Shown here: in pieces, positions 11,701 through 12,621 of the stretch | How the letters are laid out: each line of letters opens with the position of its first letter | Position numbering within the stretch: position 1 is the first letter of the stretch | Origin: Halanaerobiaceae bacterium | Lineage (GTDB): Bacteria; Bacillota; Halanaerobiia; Halanaerobiales; Halarsenatibacteraceae | Length of the DNA: 12,621 bases | Assembly: GCA_003554685.1 (NCBI GenBank) | Contig: PWHA01000093.1 | Location: forward strand, 1 to 12,621 | Reading direction: 5' to 3' | The notes under the pieces: generated by a model | What the model was told of the DNA's origin: nothing | The model's input: the letters and a program-made list of their open reading frames with translations, nothing else | Databases searched by the model: none | Made by a program: the position numbers and the translations under genes

Positions 11701-12621
11701 AAGGTTCCAAAACACCATGAGTTAAGCCAAAAATATCGGGGAGATAAATTTCTGCCACCAATTCTGCCGGGCCAATGACATTCAGTGATCTTTCCACTTC
11801 ATTAGAATCGGTATTTTCAGCATCAACAACAACTTTAAAGGTTAGAGTTTCTGGCAGATTTTCAACCTGAGAACCTACATACCAGCTGGCCTGGGTAACC
11901 TCTCCAGCCTCCAGATCTCCCAGTTCCCGTGCTACATCATCGGTGCTCAGTTCATCAGGCAATTCAATCCGGGCTGTTACCTCTTCAGCATTGATATCTG
12001 TAGTATTTTCAATATAAGCCACTACCGGAAATTCTGGATTCTCCGGGCTAAAAGCAAATTCGGTGGGTGAGCTAACACCCAAAGATAGCAGACCTGGAAC
12101 CATTGTAATTCCGCCCAATCCATAACTTGTAGAATAAGTAACGGTTTCACCGGGTTGAATCTGCTGGGGGACCCAGTAAAGGGCAATGGCACTGTCAACT
12201 TCAAATTCTCCCTCTCTGATAAATTCTTCTCCAGGATTAAAATTAAAATCCCAGACTCCATCTGCCAGGCTGCCCCAGTTGGACATTTTTACCCTGTCGG
12301 GAGTATCAACATCGGGAGATATAAATGAACCCTGCGAGGTTACATGAGGATCAGACAGGCTGTCAAAGGATTGATAAAAATCAGGCAGTTCCTGTCTGTC
12401 ATATCTGGTATCAACAGTAATGGCATCATCTTCCAGCCTGAAGGGTGAGCCATCATTTTCTCCCAGCATGGTATCCAGCATGATTCTTAAACCTAAATCT
12501 ACCGGTTCTTCCCCGGTATTTGTAAGCCTGTACTGAATTCTGGCAGTATCAAATAAACCTGTCGTTGTGCTCTGAATAAGCTCCAGCCTCTGCTCAACTT
12601 CAAATTCTTCAATCTGGTAGC

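Overview
The window looks like ordinary chromosomal housekeeping DNA from an anaerobic, diderm member of the Firmicutes; a halophilic relative in the Halanaerobiales is my best guess. This is inference. The grounds are: a divergent lexA/yneA-type SOS pair (a Firmicutes arrangement); a rubredoxin (common in anaerobes); strong AGGAGG ribosome binding sites and AT-rich spacers; and an acidic exported SLH-domain protein with a long coiled coil and a C-terminal hydrophobic anchor, as found in Firmicutes and Thermotogae that have an outer membrane. No phage, insertion sequence, CRISPR array, tRNA or rRNA gene was seen.

Layout from left to right. (1) 1-733: the 5' end of lexA (minus, cut by the left edge) faces a small plus-strand gene for a membrane-anchored LysM protein of the YneA type. 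The intergenic region holds two LexA-box-like palindromes, one inside the yneA promoter spacer and one at its start site, plus RNA-hairpin potential in the leader. (2) 862-4751, all minus strand: in transcription order rubredoxin, a terminator, a tiny Cys-rich DUF1540-like protein, a nitroreductase-family protein, glutamate formimidoyltransferase (ftcD), imidazolonepropionase (hutI) and a cyclodeaminase/cyclohydrolase-family protein. The last three are lower histidine-degradation and one-carbon enzymes: imidazolonepropionate to formiminoglutamate, then formimino transfer to tetrahydrofolate, then ammonia release. The upper-pathway genes hutH and hutU are not in the window. (3) 4833-9317: a divergent type IIA topoisomerase pair, B subunit on minus and A subunit on plus, with overlapping divergent promoters between them. 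The A subunit lacks a recognisable GyrA box, which favours topoisomerase IV (parE/parC). (4) 9318-9557: a non-coding spacer with a strong bidirectional terminator. (5) 9558-12621, minus strand: an envelope operon of a large exported multidomain beta-rich protein (N-terminus beyond the right edge), the SLH/coiled-coil/membrane-anchor protein, and a SleB/CwlJ-type cell-wall hydrolase.

Most of this is recognisable core biology, and I found no convincing wholly new system. The items most worth a second look are the envelope operon, which resembles a minimal peptidoglycan-to-membrane tether with a partner surface protein and a wall hydrolase; the ParC subunit with Asn at both classical quinolone-contact positions; the hairpin that ends at the yneA ribosome binding site; and the DUF1540-like gene, whose longest reading frame begins inside the rubredoxin terminator.
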